Assembly (NCBI RefSeq): GCF_006716085.1
Contig: NZ_VFON01000002.1
Location: 186,001-250,000, forward strand
From: Leucobacter komagatae
GTDB taxonomy: Bacteria; Actinomycetota; Actinomycetes; Actinomycetales; Microbacteriaceae
DNA length: 64,000 nt
Direction of reading: 5' to 3'
The position numbers and the translations under genes were made by a program. The notes beneath the pieces are model-generated. The model saw nothing but the letters and a program-made list of their open reading frames with translations, had not been told where the DNA came from and did no database searches. This document shows, piece after piece, positions 1 to 7,652 of the stretch. How positions within the stretch are numbered: position 1 is the stretch's first letter; every line of letters begins with the position of its first letter.

Positions 1-85
1 TTGTAAGCTCTACCCGGAACTGTGCGTTCGGGAGCGCCTCAGCTACCTGGCCCTCGATCTCGATGACGCCGTCTTTCTTCGCCAT
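1..85 (-). CDS. infA: Translation initiation factor IF-1 (5' part; runs off the window)
   Basis: The minus strand from 85 reads [20 protein letters not shown] and continues with an FRVEL stretch, the conserved start of bacterial IF-1, a small OB-fold protein that binds the 30S A site during initiation. Only 28 codons are inside the window. In many actinobacteria infA directly follows map; here map ends at 6808 and about 6.7 kb of unrelated genes lies between, so infA must have its own promoter. A candidate is at 180-208. Confidence 0.93.
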   Translation of the reverse strand, partial: MAKKDGVIEIEGQVAEALPNAQFRVELT

Positions 86-137
86 AGCCTCACTGTCGCT
101 CGTGTTGATTCACCGGTCTTGCGAATGCTTCCCCCCG

Positions 138-157
138 GTTTTCGCGATCACGAAAAC
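138..157. other. Inverted repeat in the infA leader
   Basis: Seven-base arms GTTTTCG and CGAAAAC flank a six-base loop. It lies between the end of the MFS gene (233) and the infA start (85). It could be a weak terminator for the MFS transcript or a structure in the infA leader. No clear T tract follows on the minus strand, so the role is open. Confidence 0.4.
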
Positions 158-179
158 AGGCACAAAGCACCAACGAGTA

Positions 180-208
180 ATCATATCCCCGATTCCCGCC
201 ACTGTCTA
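180..208 (-). promoter_or_regulatory. Predicted infA promoter
   Basis: On the minus strand TAGACA (203-208) is followed after 17 bp by TATGAT (180-185), close to the consensus of the principal sigma factor. Transcription would start near 173, giving a leader of about 88 nt that includes the inverted repeat at 138-157. It fits with infA being cut off from the spc operon. Confidence 0.55.
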
Positions 209-232
209 CCCCTGGGTCACTGGCGCAGCACC

Positions 233-1675
233 TCAGTTGCTCAAACTGACTTTACGACCGCCCCGACGAGCGGCCCGAAGCAGCATGAGGCCCGGGACGA
301 CACCGACGCCCGTGATCACGGCGAGACCCAGGGAGATCCGTTCGGCAGTCACAACTGCGTCGCCATCACCGCCCGCCGCAAAGACCCCGAGCAGCGCCGA
401 GACGAGGGCGTAGGCGATGAGCTGCGTGGTGCTCAGCGCGGCCGCCGCTTTCTCGCCCTCTGCAGCGTCGGCGCTTGCCCCCATCGCGCGCACACTGAGG
501 TGGGGAAACACGGCGCCGATCGCTACGCCGCCGAGCACGAGCGCGACTGCCCAGGCGAGGATCCTCGCGCCTCCCGCCTCGGGCGCCTGCAGCAGCCCAT
601 ACGTCGCCATCGACAGCGCGAGCAGGATCGGGGCGCCAATCATCGCCGAGCTCGCGATTCTCGGGCCGAACTTCACGCTCACGAGCTGCATTCCCGTCCA
701 GCCGAGCGAGAGCGCCGCGCCGAGAAAGCCCGCCCAGACGGGCGACAGACCCCCGAGTTGCTGGCCGAACAGCGGCACGTACGTCTCGATCATGACCCCA
801 GCGCACAGCGTCGCGACGAGCGCGTACACCCACTTGAGCTCGTTTCCGCGCGCGAACGCCAGCTTGGGCAGCACCGTGTGGGTGGCGCGTGACTCCACGG
901 CGAGGAAGAGCACGAGCAGGAGTACGCCAACCGCGACTGCCAGGCCATCGAACCCCGCTGTGCGGAACATGGGCGCGACGCTCAAGCTCGCGGCCGCCGC
1001 GACGAGCGCGGCGAGGGAGGCGTAGGGCACGGGCTCGGGCGCGGCCGCCGCGCGGCCAGGGAGCGCTCGCACGCTGAGCAGGGCGAACAGGATCGCGATG
1101 CCGGCGAGCACCGCGTACGCCGCGCGCCACGCCCCAAGTTCCCCGAACATGCCGCCCAGGCTTGGCCCGACGAGCGCGCCAATGCCCCACATCGCTGACA
1201 CGAGGGCCGCGGCTTTGAGCCAGAGCTTCTGCGGGAGCGCCGATCGGATCACCGCATATCCGAGCCCGGCGAGCAGCCCGCCACCAAGGCCCTGCAGCAC
1301 CCGGCTCGCCACGAAGACCTCCATCGAGCCACTGAGTGCGGCGGCGGCGGACCCCAGCGCGAACCCACAGAACCCCACGAGGTAGGCGCCTCGGGCACCA
1401 AGAGCCGCAATGGAGCGCGCGGCGAGCGTCGAGGCGATGACCGCGGCTATGAGAAACCCGGTTGCCACCCAGGCAAACAGCTGCTGCCCACCGATGTCTT
1501 CCACGATTGAGGGCATGAGTGCCGCGGTGAAGTAGAGGTTCATGGCGTACAGCACGGTGCCACCGGCGAGGATCGCCGCCGGCACGAAGTGGGCGCCCGA
1601 CAAGAGGCGGTTGTCGCCCCTTTTACCGGGGTCGCTGCGTGGAGAGGGGCTCGTGCTTGCTGCGTTTTCAGTCAC
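233..1675 (-). CDS. MFS drug-type efflux transporter, SoxR-controlled
   Basis: A 480-residue integral membrane protein with a polar N-terminus of about 30 residues followed by many hydrophobic helices, as in drug:H+ antiporters of the major facilitator superfamily. RVLQGLGGG at 125-133 and the glycine/proline-rich GIGALVGPSLGG around 164-175 resemble the conserved helix 4 and helix 5 (motif C) signatures of exporters. The start is GTG at 1675. There is no Shine-Dalgarno; a -10 box ends 7 bases upstream, so the mRNA is probably leaderless. The gene is divergent from soxR and its promoter carries a SoxR box, so it probably exports redox-active or toxic compounds. Substrate unknown. Confidence 0.85.
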   Translation of the reverse strand: MTENAASTSPSPRSDPGKRGDNRLLSGAHFVPAAILAGGTVLYAMNLYFTAALMPSIVEDIGGQQLFAWVATGFLIAAVIASTLAARSIAALGARGAYLVGFCGFALGSAAAALSGSMEVFVASRVLQGLGGGLLAGLGYAVIRSALPQKLWLKAAALVSAMWGIGALVGPSLGGMFGELGAWRAAYAVLAGIAILFALLSVRALPGRAAAAPEPVPYASLAALVAAAASLSVAPMFRTAGFDGLAVAVGVLLLVLFLAVESRATHTVLPKLAFARGNELKWVYALVATLCAGVMIETYVPLFGQQLGGLSPVWAGFLGAALSLGWTGMQLVSVKFGPRIASSAMIGAPILLALSMATYGLLQAPEAGGARILAWAVALVLGGVAIGAVFPHLSVRAMGASADAAEGEKAAAALSTTQLIAYALVSALLGVFAAGGDGDAVVTAERISLGLAVITGVGVVPGLMLLRAARRGGRKVSLSN

Positions 1676-1682
1676 GCAGGCT

Positions 1683-1713
1683 AGCCTAGAAGTTCAAGTT
1701 AACTTGAAGTCAA
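1683..1713 (-). promoter_or_regulatory. SoxR-type promoter and operator of the MFS gene
   Basis: On the minus strand TTGACT (1708-1713) and TAGGCT (1683-1688) are separated by 19 bp. The perfect 16-bp palindrome TTCAAGTTAACTTGAA (1693-1708) fills the spacer. Its core CAAGTTAACTTG is the same as in the E. coli soxS operator, and overlong 19-20 bp spacers are typical of MerR-family activated promoters. The GTG start follows 7 bases after the -10 box. Confidence 0.85.
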
Positions 1714-1721
1714 GGGGTGAC

Positions 1722-2201
1722 ATGGAACGCAAGACGCCGACGGACAACCTCACGATTGGCGAGGTCGCCGCACGCGCAGGTATCGCGACCTCCGCTATCC
1801 GCTTTTACGAGCAAGAGGGTCTCATCACATCGGTGCGCACCGCCGGAAACCAGCGGCGCTACCCCCGCCACACGCTCCGCCGGCTCTCGATCATCGGCTA
1901 CGCGAAGCGCCTCGGCATCCCGCTCACCGAGGTCGCCGCGGTGTTTGAGACGCTGCCCACGGATCGCATGCCGAGCAAGCGGGACTGGACAAGGATCTCT
2001 GCGCGCTGGTCCGCCCTGCTCGACGAGCGCAAGCGCCGCCTTGAGGCCCTCCAGCAAGAACTCTCGGCGTGCATCGGCTGCGGCTGCCTGTCACTGAACA
2101 GTTGCAACGCACTGAACCCGGGCGACGCGCTCGCCGAGCGGGGGTCTGGCCCGGTGCGCCTCGAGGAGGCGGTCGAAGGCGACGTGACCCCCGTGCGTTA
2201 G
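1722..2201 (+). CDS. soxR: Redox-sensitive transcriptional activator SoxR
   Basis: 159 residues. The MerR-type winged helix opens with LTIGEVAARAGIATSAIRFYE at about 10-30, followed by a dimerisation helix. CIGCGCLSLNSC places Cys117, Cys120, Cys122 and Cys128 in the C-X2-C-X-C-X5-C pattern that binds the [2Fe-2S] cluster of SoxR. ATG 1722 is preceded by AAGGGG at 1712-1717; a longer in-frame extension upstream would run through the operator and is not likely. SoxR responds to redox-cycling compounds or superoxide by cluster oxidation and untwists promoters with long spacers. Its evident target is the divergent MFS gene. Its stop codon interlocks with that of the convergent monooxygenase gene. 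Confidence 0.95.
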   Translation: MERKTPTDNLTIGEVAARAGIATSAIRFYEQEGLITSVRTAGNQRRYPRHTLRRLSIIGYAKRLGIPLTEVAAVFETLPTDRMPSKRDWTRISARWSALLDERKRRLEALQQELSACIGCGCLSLNSCNALNPGDALAERGSGPVRLEEAVEGDVTPVR

Positions 2202-3685
2202 CCGCGAAGCATCGCCGAGACGGCCCGACTGAGCCACCCTTCGGGCGCATCCGCGTCCGCACGCGCGGCGATCACTCCGTCGGGCCGCACCAGGAGCGCC
2301 TCACCGGTTCCAAGGCCTGCGCGGTCGAGGAACGCCCGCGAGGCCCACTCCCCGCTCGTCACCGAGACAACCTCGAGGTCCACGGGCAGCGCGGCCGAGC
2401 GCACCGCGACCCGCCACGGCGCGGCCTCGCCAGCCACGAGCAGCCGCGCGGTCCCCCACGCCGCGTCGAGGACCGAGCCGCCAGCGTCGAGCTCCGCGTG
2501 CGGCAGCCGCCGCCCCGGCGCCCCGGAGGGCGCATATGCTCCCTCCGGAAGGGCTGATGCCGGCGCGTACCCGCTTCCGAGCAGCAGCTCATCCTCAATT
2601 CCGTACGCCCGGCCGGCGTTTCCGAGCGACCGCTCGACGACCGCGGCCGCGACGGGCCGACGCTCCGCAGTGTATGCGTCGAGGAGTGCCGCCTCAGCTT
2701 CTCCCTTGATCACGGCGGCCAGCTGCCACGAGAGCGTCTGCGCGTCAGCGATCCCGACGTTCATCCCGTGACCGCCCGTTGGTGGCGTCTGGTGCGCAGA
2801 GTCGCCCGCGAGGAGCATTCGCCCCTCACGGAACGCGTCGGCAACGCACGCGTCCATCCGCCACAGCATCGTGTCGGTGATCTCCACCGCGAGATCCGGA
2901 ATGCCCGCCGCGTCGCGCACCAGGCGAGAAAGACGCGCCGCGTCGTTCCTCAGCGCGTCGGAGTCGGCGCCGTCCGTGATCGGGTACTGGTAGATCCACT
3001 CAGTATCGTTATCGATCGCGAGAAAGCCGCCCTTGCCGCCAGCGATGAAGTAGGAGGTCGCTTCGCGACCGCGCACGGCGTCGCCGAGCGGCGCGCGGAA
3101 GCGAACGGAGAGATACTTTCCGAGGCCCTGCTCGCCCTCGAGCTCGATCCCTGCCTGTTCTCGGACAATGCTGCGCGAACCGTCGCACCCGACCACCCAA
3201 TCGGCGGTGAGATCGCGGTCGTCAACGGTGACCACAACCCCGCGCTCGCCCCCGTTCAAGTGCGTGACCCGCGCCCCAAACACCAGATCAGCCCCCGCCG
3301 CCCGCGCCGCGTCCGCGAGCACCGGTTCCAGCCGATCCTGCGAGCAGAGCGCCCCGGGAGATGGCGTGTTTGCCGAGCCGCTCTCGGCTGCCGCAGCACC
3401 GGAGGTGAGCTCAGCGGCCTCGTCAACGAGGCAGTCACCGCGGAAGAATCGCACGTGCTCCGCGGGTAGGGACACCGCCCTGACCGCGCCCTCGATGCCG
3501 AGCCCGCGGTATGTTTCCATCGAGCTCGCGGAGACGCCGCGGGCCTTCGGGTGCCGCGACAGCCCCGGGTGCGATTCAAGGACGAGCACATCGACGCCCC
3601 TGCGGCGGAGCAGCGTCGCGAGCGTCAACCCGACCGGGCCCGCTCCAACAATGATGACCTCGCGATGCGTGTTGCTCTCTTGCAT
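2198..3685 (-). CDS. FAD-dependent aromatic monooxygenase (class A)
   Basis: 495 residues of the p-hydroxybenzoate hydroxylase fold (PheA/TfdB type). The N-terminal FAD site is VGAGPVG at 13-19, the CDG motif for FAD/NADPH is at 167-169, and the second FAD motif LLAGDSAHQTPP is at about 292-302. Such enzymes hydroxylate phenols, aromatic polyketides or rifamycins with NAD(P)H and O2. ATG 3685 is preceded by GGAAGG. It is divergent from the CGNR gene across a 48-bp gap with a large palindrome, and convergent with soxR (stops share TTAG). A detoxifying role beside a SoxR pump is plausible but inferred; the substrate cannot be read from the sequence. Confidence 0.85.
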   Translation of the reverse strand: MQESNTHREVIIVGAGPVGLTLATLLRRRGVDVLVLESHPGLSRHPKARGVSASSMETYRGLGIEGAVRAVSLPAEHVRFFRGDCLVDEAAELTSGAAAAESGSANTPSPGALCSQDRLEPVLADAARAAGADLVFGARVTHLNGGERGVVVTVDDRDLTADWVVGCDGSRSIVREQAGIELEGEQGLGKYLSVRFRAPLGDAVRGREATSYFIAGGKGGFLAIDNDTEWIYQYPITDGADSDALRNDAARLSRLVRDAAGIPDLAVEITDTMLWRMDACVADAFREGRMLLAGDSAHQTPPTGGHGMNVGIADAQTLSWQLAAVIKGEAEAALLDAYTAERRPVAAAVVERSLGNAGRAYGIEDELLLGSGYAPASALPEGAYAPSGAPGRRLPHAELDAGGSVLDAAWGTARLLVAGEAAPWRVAVRSAALPVDLEVVSVTSGEWASRAFLDRAGLGTGEALLVRPDGVIAARADADAPEGWLSRAVSAMLRG

Positions 3686-3695
3686 ATCACCTTCC

Positions 3696-3724
3696 GTAAC
3701 GCCAAATTCGAATTTAAACGTTAC
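3696..3724. promoter_or_regulatory. Palindromic operator between monooxygenase and CGNR genes
   Basis: The perfect 12-bp palindrome AAATTCGAATTT (3704-3715) is nested inside arms GTAACG (3696-3701) and CGTTAC (3719-3724). It occupies most of the divergent intergenic region and abuts the -10 box of the CGNR gene. It is a good candidate binding site for that putative regulator. Confidence 0.6.
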
Positions 3725-3727
3725 ACT
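3722..3727 (+). promoter_or_regulatory. -10 box giving a leaderless CGNR mRNA
   Basis: TACACT ends six bases before ATG 3734. This spacing would put the transcription start at the A of the start codon. It favours ATG 3734 over the ATG at 3728. Confidence 0.45.
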
Positions 3728-3733
3728 ATGGGT

Positions 3734-4285
3734 ATGCAGATTCGCCAGACCGACATCCGCGGCCCCGGCCGAGCCCTCGGCCTCCGCTTCGTCGTGGACG
3801 CAGTCAATGCCCCTGACCTCGCTTCCGCGTGGCCCACGCTCACCAAGGCCCACGGCGATCCGCACCTTGGGGAGCTCGACGCGTCACCGGAACCGGTCGC
3901 CGCGGCGGCGCGGGCGCTGCGGGAGATCTTCGCCATCCATGACCCACGCCAGGCCGCGGCCTCACTCAATCACATGCTCGCCGAGCGCTCCGCGCAGCCC
4001 GAGCTCGCCGAACTCGCTGACGGCAGGTGGGCGCTTCGCCCCCACCTCGCCGACGCCTCGACTGCGGCCGATACGCTCGCCCGCGTCGGCGCCTTCGCTC
4101 TCGCGACCTGGCTCGCCGAGCGTGGCCGATGCGCGTGGGGCCTGTGCGAGGCCCCCGACTGCGACCGCGCATTCATCGACGAGGGACGGCGCGCGCCGCA
4201 GCGCTTCTGCAGCAGCACCTGCGCCACCCGGACCAGAGTGGCGCTCCACCGCAAGGCTGCGGTGCGCGGCGCACCTACGGCGTGA
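3734..4285 (+). CDS. CGNR zinc-finger protein (ABATE-like), putative transcription regulator
   Basis: 183 residues. The N-terminal part has the LGLRFVVDAVN start seen in ABATE/CGNR proteins and a helical middle. The C-terminus has a CGNR-type zinc finger with Cys138, Cys143, Cys159 and Cys163. The name-giving CGNR is CATR here, with the arginines kept. Such proteins often sit beside enzyme genes and are thought to bind DNA; no target is known for this one. The gene is divergent from the monooxygenase and a palindrome lies between. Its end overlaps the convergent GNAT gene by 11 bases. ATG 3728 is an alternative start adding two residues. Confidence 0.8.
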   Translation: MQIRQTDIRGPGRALGLRFVVDAVNAPDLASAWPTLTKAHGDPHLGELDASPEPVAAAARALREIFAIHDPRQAAASLNHMLAERSAQPELAELADGRWALRPHLADASTAADTLARVGAFALATWLAERGRCAWGLCEAPDCDRAFIDEGRRAPQRFCSSTCATRTRVALHRKAAVRGAPTA

Positions 4286-5309
4286 GCGCGTACGTTACCG
4301 CGCGATCCCGCTCCCGGAACCCCAGCCGCTCGTACATGCCGAGCGCGCCAGAGGGGTTCGTCGCGTCGACGTCGAGCTCGGCCCGCAGCAGCCCCGCCCG
4401 CCCGTACGCGCGAAGCGCCTCCGCCACGACGATGGTGGACAGCCCGAGCCCGCGACTCCCTCGCACGACCCCAACCGTTTCGATATAGCCGAACGGGCCA
4501 CCCGTGCGAACCCAATCCCTGCGGGGCAGTTCGGTCAGGGCGAAGGCCTCGACCCGAATGGGGCTCTGCCGTGTGCCGCGCCCAGACACGACCAGCCGCG
4601 AGAGCTTTGGCGCAAAGTCACCGCTGCTGTCGCGCCGCCACTCGGTTCGACTCAGGGGCGCGAACCCCCAGTGGTCTCGAAACGCATCATTCAGCGCAAC
4701 CCGCGTCGCCTCCGAAAGCCCCAGACGGAGCCGCTCGAGCCGCATCCCCGCGGGCAGCCCCCGGTGCGGGGGCGGGCAAGCAGCGCTGCGGTCGAGCGTC
4801 AGCCACGAGCGGGCACGGTGAAAGCCCGCCGCCTCCAGTAGCGCGACCGTCTGCACGTTTGCCTCGCGGGCCCCGACGACCACTCTGCCGGGGAACGCGC
4901 TGCGCGCACCCTCCAGGAGCCGGCCGCCACGGGCCACCTGCCACGCGAGGAGCCGCCGCCCCACTCCGCGCCCGCGCCAAGCCGGGTGCACCGTCGCGTC
5001 GAGCGCGACCTCGCGATGGGGCTCAACGCCCGCCAGCGTGGACCGCTCCGGCTCGGCTCCGAGGCGCGCTGACGCCGCGGCCACGATCGCGCCGCTCCGC
5101 GCGACGCCGACCACACCGTCCACTCTCGGGCTAAATCTCGGCGCACGCATCCCGCGCGCAACCTCGCGTCGCGAGACCGAGTGGGCGGGGTCGTCAACCT
5201 GACCCGCCTCAGCCAGCAGCCAGTGCAGCCCTCCCGCATCCGAGCGGCGCATCGCACGCCAGACAATCGGCTCGCCCGGTGTCGCTACTGGGCCTGGTCT
5301 TGAATGCAC
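4275..5309 (-). CDS. Tandem GNAT acetyltransferase, mycothiol-synthase-like architecture
   Basis: 344 residues with two GNAT domains. The first has the acetyl-CoA loop HPAWRGRGVGRRLL and a later NVQTVALLEAAGF helix; the second has VVRGSRGLGLSTIVVAEAL and ends with DATNPSGALGMYERLGF, the usual motif A and B layout. MshD, the mycothiol synthase, has the same double fold, but tandem GNATs of other function are common in actinobacteria and nothing nearby belongs to mycothiol synthesis, so no symbol is given. GTG 5309 is preceded by GAGGAG nine bases upstream. The acceptor substrate is unknown. Confidence 0.7.
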   Translation of the reverse strand: MHSRPGPVATPGEPIVWRAMRRSDAGGLHWLLAEAGQVDDPAHSVSRREVARGMRAPRFSPRVDGVVGVARSGAIVAAASARLGAEPERSTLAGVEPHREVALDATVHPAWRGRGVGRRLLAWQVARGGRLLEGARSAFPGRVVVGAREANVQTVALLEAAGFHRARSWLTLDRSAACPPPHRGLPAGMRLERLRLGLSEATRVALNDAFRDHWGFAPLSRTEWRRDSSGDFAPKLSRLVVSGRGTRQSPIRVEAFALTELPRRDWVRTGGPFGYIETVGVVRGSRGLGLSTIVVAEALRAYGRAGLLRAELDVDATNPSGALGMYERLGFRERDRAVTYALTP

Positions 5310-5363
5310 TCTGACTGCTCCTCACGTCCGTCGCCCCGCAACTCAGCTCGGGGCCAATGACTA

Positions 5364-5393
5364 TTTCAATCATCAGTGATACGATCGTATAGA
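5364..5393 (+). promoter_or_regulatory. Promoter with overlapping palindrome upstream of the YqeB/PaaX pair
   Basis: TTTCAA (5364-5369), an 18-bp spacer and TATAGA (5388-5393) form a candidate promoter. The perfect 12-bp palindrome ATACGATCGTAT (5379-5390) overlaps the -10 box, a position suited to repression. The PaaX-like protein encoded downstream is the obvious candidate to bind it. Confidence 0.5.
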
Positions 5394-5414
5394 TCACGAT
5401 AGTTAGGAATCAAC

Positions 5415-5930
5415 ATGAACAGCACCCACCCGAGTGGTGACGCGACGACCCTCACCATGACGGCGGGCACGAAGGTGCTCGTCTGGGCGGTGCTTGGCGC
5501 GGCCGGCGTTGGGCTTGGCCTTGCACTCCCGTGGCTCCTACAGAACGCCGCGTCGTGGCCCATCCCCTACTTCAACGTGCTTGAAGCCGTCGGCTCGATC
5601 GAATCCCCCTTTATGGTGGCCGGCCGGCCGGCGGTGCTCGGCCTCGTCGGCCTCGCCTTCGCGTTCTTCATCACGCACGAGGCGGCTACACTCGTCATTA
5701 CGGACGGGGCGATCAGCGTCACCGAGGGCGATGACACTCGAATCATTGAGCGCAGCCAGGTTGGTGGCGTCTATGCGAAGGGCGGCAAGGTGCGTATCGA
5801 GTCCCCCGAGGGGCGGGTGCTGTTTCACGACGATGTCGAGGGCGGCAGGGTGGCGATCGCCGCAGCGTTCCGACGCCACGGATATCCGTGGGAGTCAGTC
5901 GAGCAGGCATCCAAGGAGGTTACCCAGTGA
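5415..5930 (+). CDS. YqeB-like membrane protein with PH-like domain
   Basis: 171 residues with two hydrophobic segments at about 22-45 and 66-88, then a soluble beta-rich domain (TLVITDGAISVTEGDDTRIIERSQV) resembling the bacterial PH-like domain of YqeB-family proteins. The C-terminal part probably faces the cytosol. No enzymatic motif is visible and the role is unknown. Its last codons contain the ribosome binding site of the next gene, and its TGA overlaps the downstream GTG, so the two are translationally coupled. Confidence 0.65.
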   Translation: MNSTHPSGDATTLTMTAGTKVLVWAVLGAAGVGLGLALPWLLQNAASWPIPYFNVLEAVGSIESPFMVAGRPAVLGLVGLAFAFFITHEAATLVITDGAISVTEGDDTRIIERSQVGGVYAKGGKVRIESPEGRVLFHDDVEGGRVAIAAAFRRHGYPWESVEQASKEVTQ

Positions 5931-6736
5931 CCGCTCCCCTCATCCCGGTCTCCGCGCGCACGCTCATCGAGGGTTCCTTCGATGCCTCGGGCCAGGCGCA
6001 ACTCTCGGCCGTGTACGACGTGGGCCTCGCGCTCGGTCTTCCCGAGCAAACAGTGCGCCTCGCGCTGCGACGAATGCAGGCCGCAGGTGAACTGACGCAG
6101 GTCGGCAGGGGTCGCGCCGGGCGCATCGAGCTGACACCTCGCGCCCGCGCTCGCACGCGTCGCGAGAACGCGCTCGTCGAGTTTGCGTTCGCGCAAGACG
6201 CGGGGGAAGCCAGATGGGACGGGGCATGGCGTCTGTATGCTTTCTCGGTGCCCGAGCGCTCGCGGGCGGAACGCGACTCGCTCAGGGCTGCGCTCACCTG
6301 GCTTGGCGCCGCGCCCGTCGTCGCCGGCATGTACGTCAGCCCGCACGAGCTCGGCGAAGAACTCGCCGGAGTGGTCGCACCCACAACCATCGAGAGATGG
6401 CTCGTGCGTGGCACGACCGTGGATCTCGCGATCCCCGGCGCCAGCACCCCGCAGCAGATCGCCGAGACGCTGTGGCCCGCCGAGACAACGTTAGCCGCCT
6501 ATGCGCCGCTCGCGACCGTACTCGCGACCTTGCCGGCCGGCAGCCTCGACGAAGTTTCCTCGACCGCGCGAGCACTTCAGCTCGCCGAGGGGCTCGACCG
6601 GGCACTCGCCGTCGATCCCCTGCTTCCCGGCGAGCTTCGCCCCGCAGGTTGGGAACCGCGACGCCTTCGCGAGGCCTTCGCCGCTGAGTGGGCGGCGTTA
6701 GAACACACGTGGGGCGCACTCCCCGTGTTCAGTTAG
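5927..6736 (+). CDS. PaaX-family transcriptional regulator
   Basis: 269 residues from GTG 5927, preceded by a perfect AAGGAGGT at 5913-5920 and overlapping the upstream stop as GTGA. The N-terminal winged helix spans about 12-68. WDGAWRLYAFSVPERSRAERDSLRAAL then matches the PaaX hallmark, which is followed by the PaaX C-terminal domain. PaaX of E. coli represses phenylacetate catabolism genes and responds to phenylacetyl-CoA. No paa genes occur in this window, so the effector and targets are unknown. The likely local target is the palindrome at 5379-5390. Confidence 0.8.
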   Translation: MTAPLIPVSARTLIEGSFDASGQAQLSAVYDVGLALGLPEQTVRLALRRMQAAGELTQVGRGRAGRIELTPRARARTRRENALVEFAFAQDAGEARWDGAWRLYAFSVPERSRAERDSLRAALTWLGAAPVVAGMYVSPHELGEELAGVVAPTTIERWLVRGTTVDLAIPGASTPQQIAETLWPAETTLAAYAPLATVLATLPAGSLDEVSSTARALQLAEGLDRALAVDPLLPGELRPAGWEPRRLREAFAAEWAALEHTWGALPVFS

Positions 6737-6750
6737 CGGGTCCCCTGAAA

Positions 6751-6791
6751 CGGCTGAGCGCCGCCACCCAATGGGTGGCGGCGCTCAGCCG
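6751..6791. terminator. Bidirectional terminator hairpin between paaX-like gene and map
   Basis: A 20-base arm (6751-6770, beginning CGGCTGAGCG) is perfectly complementary to 6772-6791, leaving only a tiny loop. It lies between convergent genes and would close both transcripts. T tracts are short on both sides. Confidence 0.8.
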
Positions 6792-6807
6792 TAACGAGTG
6801 TCTCGCG

Positions 6808-7650
6808 CTAGACGATAGGGGTCGGCGTGATCCCGAACTGGGCGAGCCCGGCGGCTCCCCCATCTTCAGCCGTCAGCACCCAGATACCGCCCTCGTGTAC
6901 GGCGACCGAGTGCTCCCACTGGGCGCTCATCGAGCCGTCCGCGATAGTGACCGTCCAGTCATCGTCCTGCACGACAGTGTCGATCGTGCCAGCGGAGATG
7001 ATCGGTTCGATAGCTACAACGAGCCCCGGTTTCACCTCGGGGCCCCGCTTCGGCACCGCGACGTTAAACACTGGCGGATCCTCGTGCATACTGCGCCCGA
7101 TGCCGTGGCCGATGTAGTCCTCGAGCACGCCATAGTCGCTGTGCTTCCGCACGTAGCTCTGCACGGCCTCTCCGACCTCGTTGAGGTGCTTCGCGCGCGC
7201 GAGGCGCGCGATCCCGTGCCACATCGCCTGTTCGGTGACCTGCGAGAGCTTCTCATTCGCCTCGGTGAGCTCCGGCCTGGCCGGATCGGGAATCACCGCG
7301 GTGAACGCCGCGTCGCTGTGCCAGCCGCCGATCACCGCGCCGACGTCGAGCGACACCACGTCACCCGGCTCAAGCGGGCGATCCGTCGGGATAGCGTGCA
7401 CAACGTCAGCGTTTACGTTCGCGCAGATCGTGTGGCGGTAACCCGGCTCAAGCATGAAGTTCGGTTCGCCACCGCGCGCGCGAATCGCGGCCTCGGCGAT
7501 CGCATCGAGTTCGAGCGTCGTCACCCCGGGGCCGACGGCCGCGCGCATCGCAGCGAGCGCGTCGACCGCGGCAAGGCCCGGCTCGATCATGAGACGGAGC
7601 TGTGCCGGAGACTTGTAGATCGAACGGCGAAGGAACCCGCGGCGTGACAT
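6808..7650 (-). CDS. map: Methionine aminopeptidase type I
   Basis: 280 residues. The five metal ligands of methionine aminopeptidase are present: Asp102, Asp113, His182, Glu215 and Glu246, in LDVGA, HSDAA, GHGIG, AIEPII and QWEHS contexts. The enzyme removes the initiator Met from nascent proteins when the second residue is small. It starts two bases after the adk stop and is the last gene of the secY-adk-map unit. In many relatives infA follows next; here the transcript ends at a strong hairpin (6751-6791). Confidence 0.97.
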   Translation of the reverse strand: MSRRGFLRRSIYKSPAQLRLMIEPGLAAVDALAAMRAAVGPGVTTLELDAIAEAAIRARGGEPNFMLEPGYRHTICANVNADVVHAIPTDRPLEPGDVVSLDVGAVIGGWHSDAAFTAVIPDPARPELTEANEKLSQVTEQAMWHGIARLARAKHLNEVGEAVQSYVRKHSDYGVLEDYIGHGIGRSMHEDPPVFNVAVPKRGPEVKPGLVVAIEPIISAGTIDTVVQDDDWTVTIADGSMSAQWEHSVAVHEGGIWVLTAEDGGAAGLAQFGITPTPIV

Positions 7651-7652
7651 CC

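Noticed and set aside
3168..4841. 557-codon open frame on the plus strand
   Set aside because: It crosses the monooxygenase, CGNR and GNAT genes in a different frame and shows only Ser/Arg/Pro-rich low-complexity sequence.
4275..5309. Naming the tandem GNAT as mycothiol synthase (mshD)
   Set aside because: The architecture fits, but the sequence is not close enough by eye, the context is unrelated, and tandem GNATs are numerous in actinobacteria.
5927..6736. A phenylacetate degradation locus around the PaaX-like gene
   Set aside because: No paa genes or CoA ligase are present in the window; only the regulator is similar.
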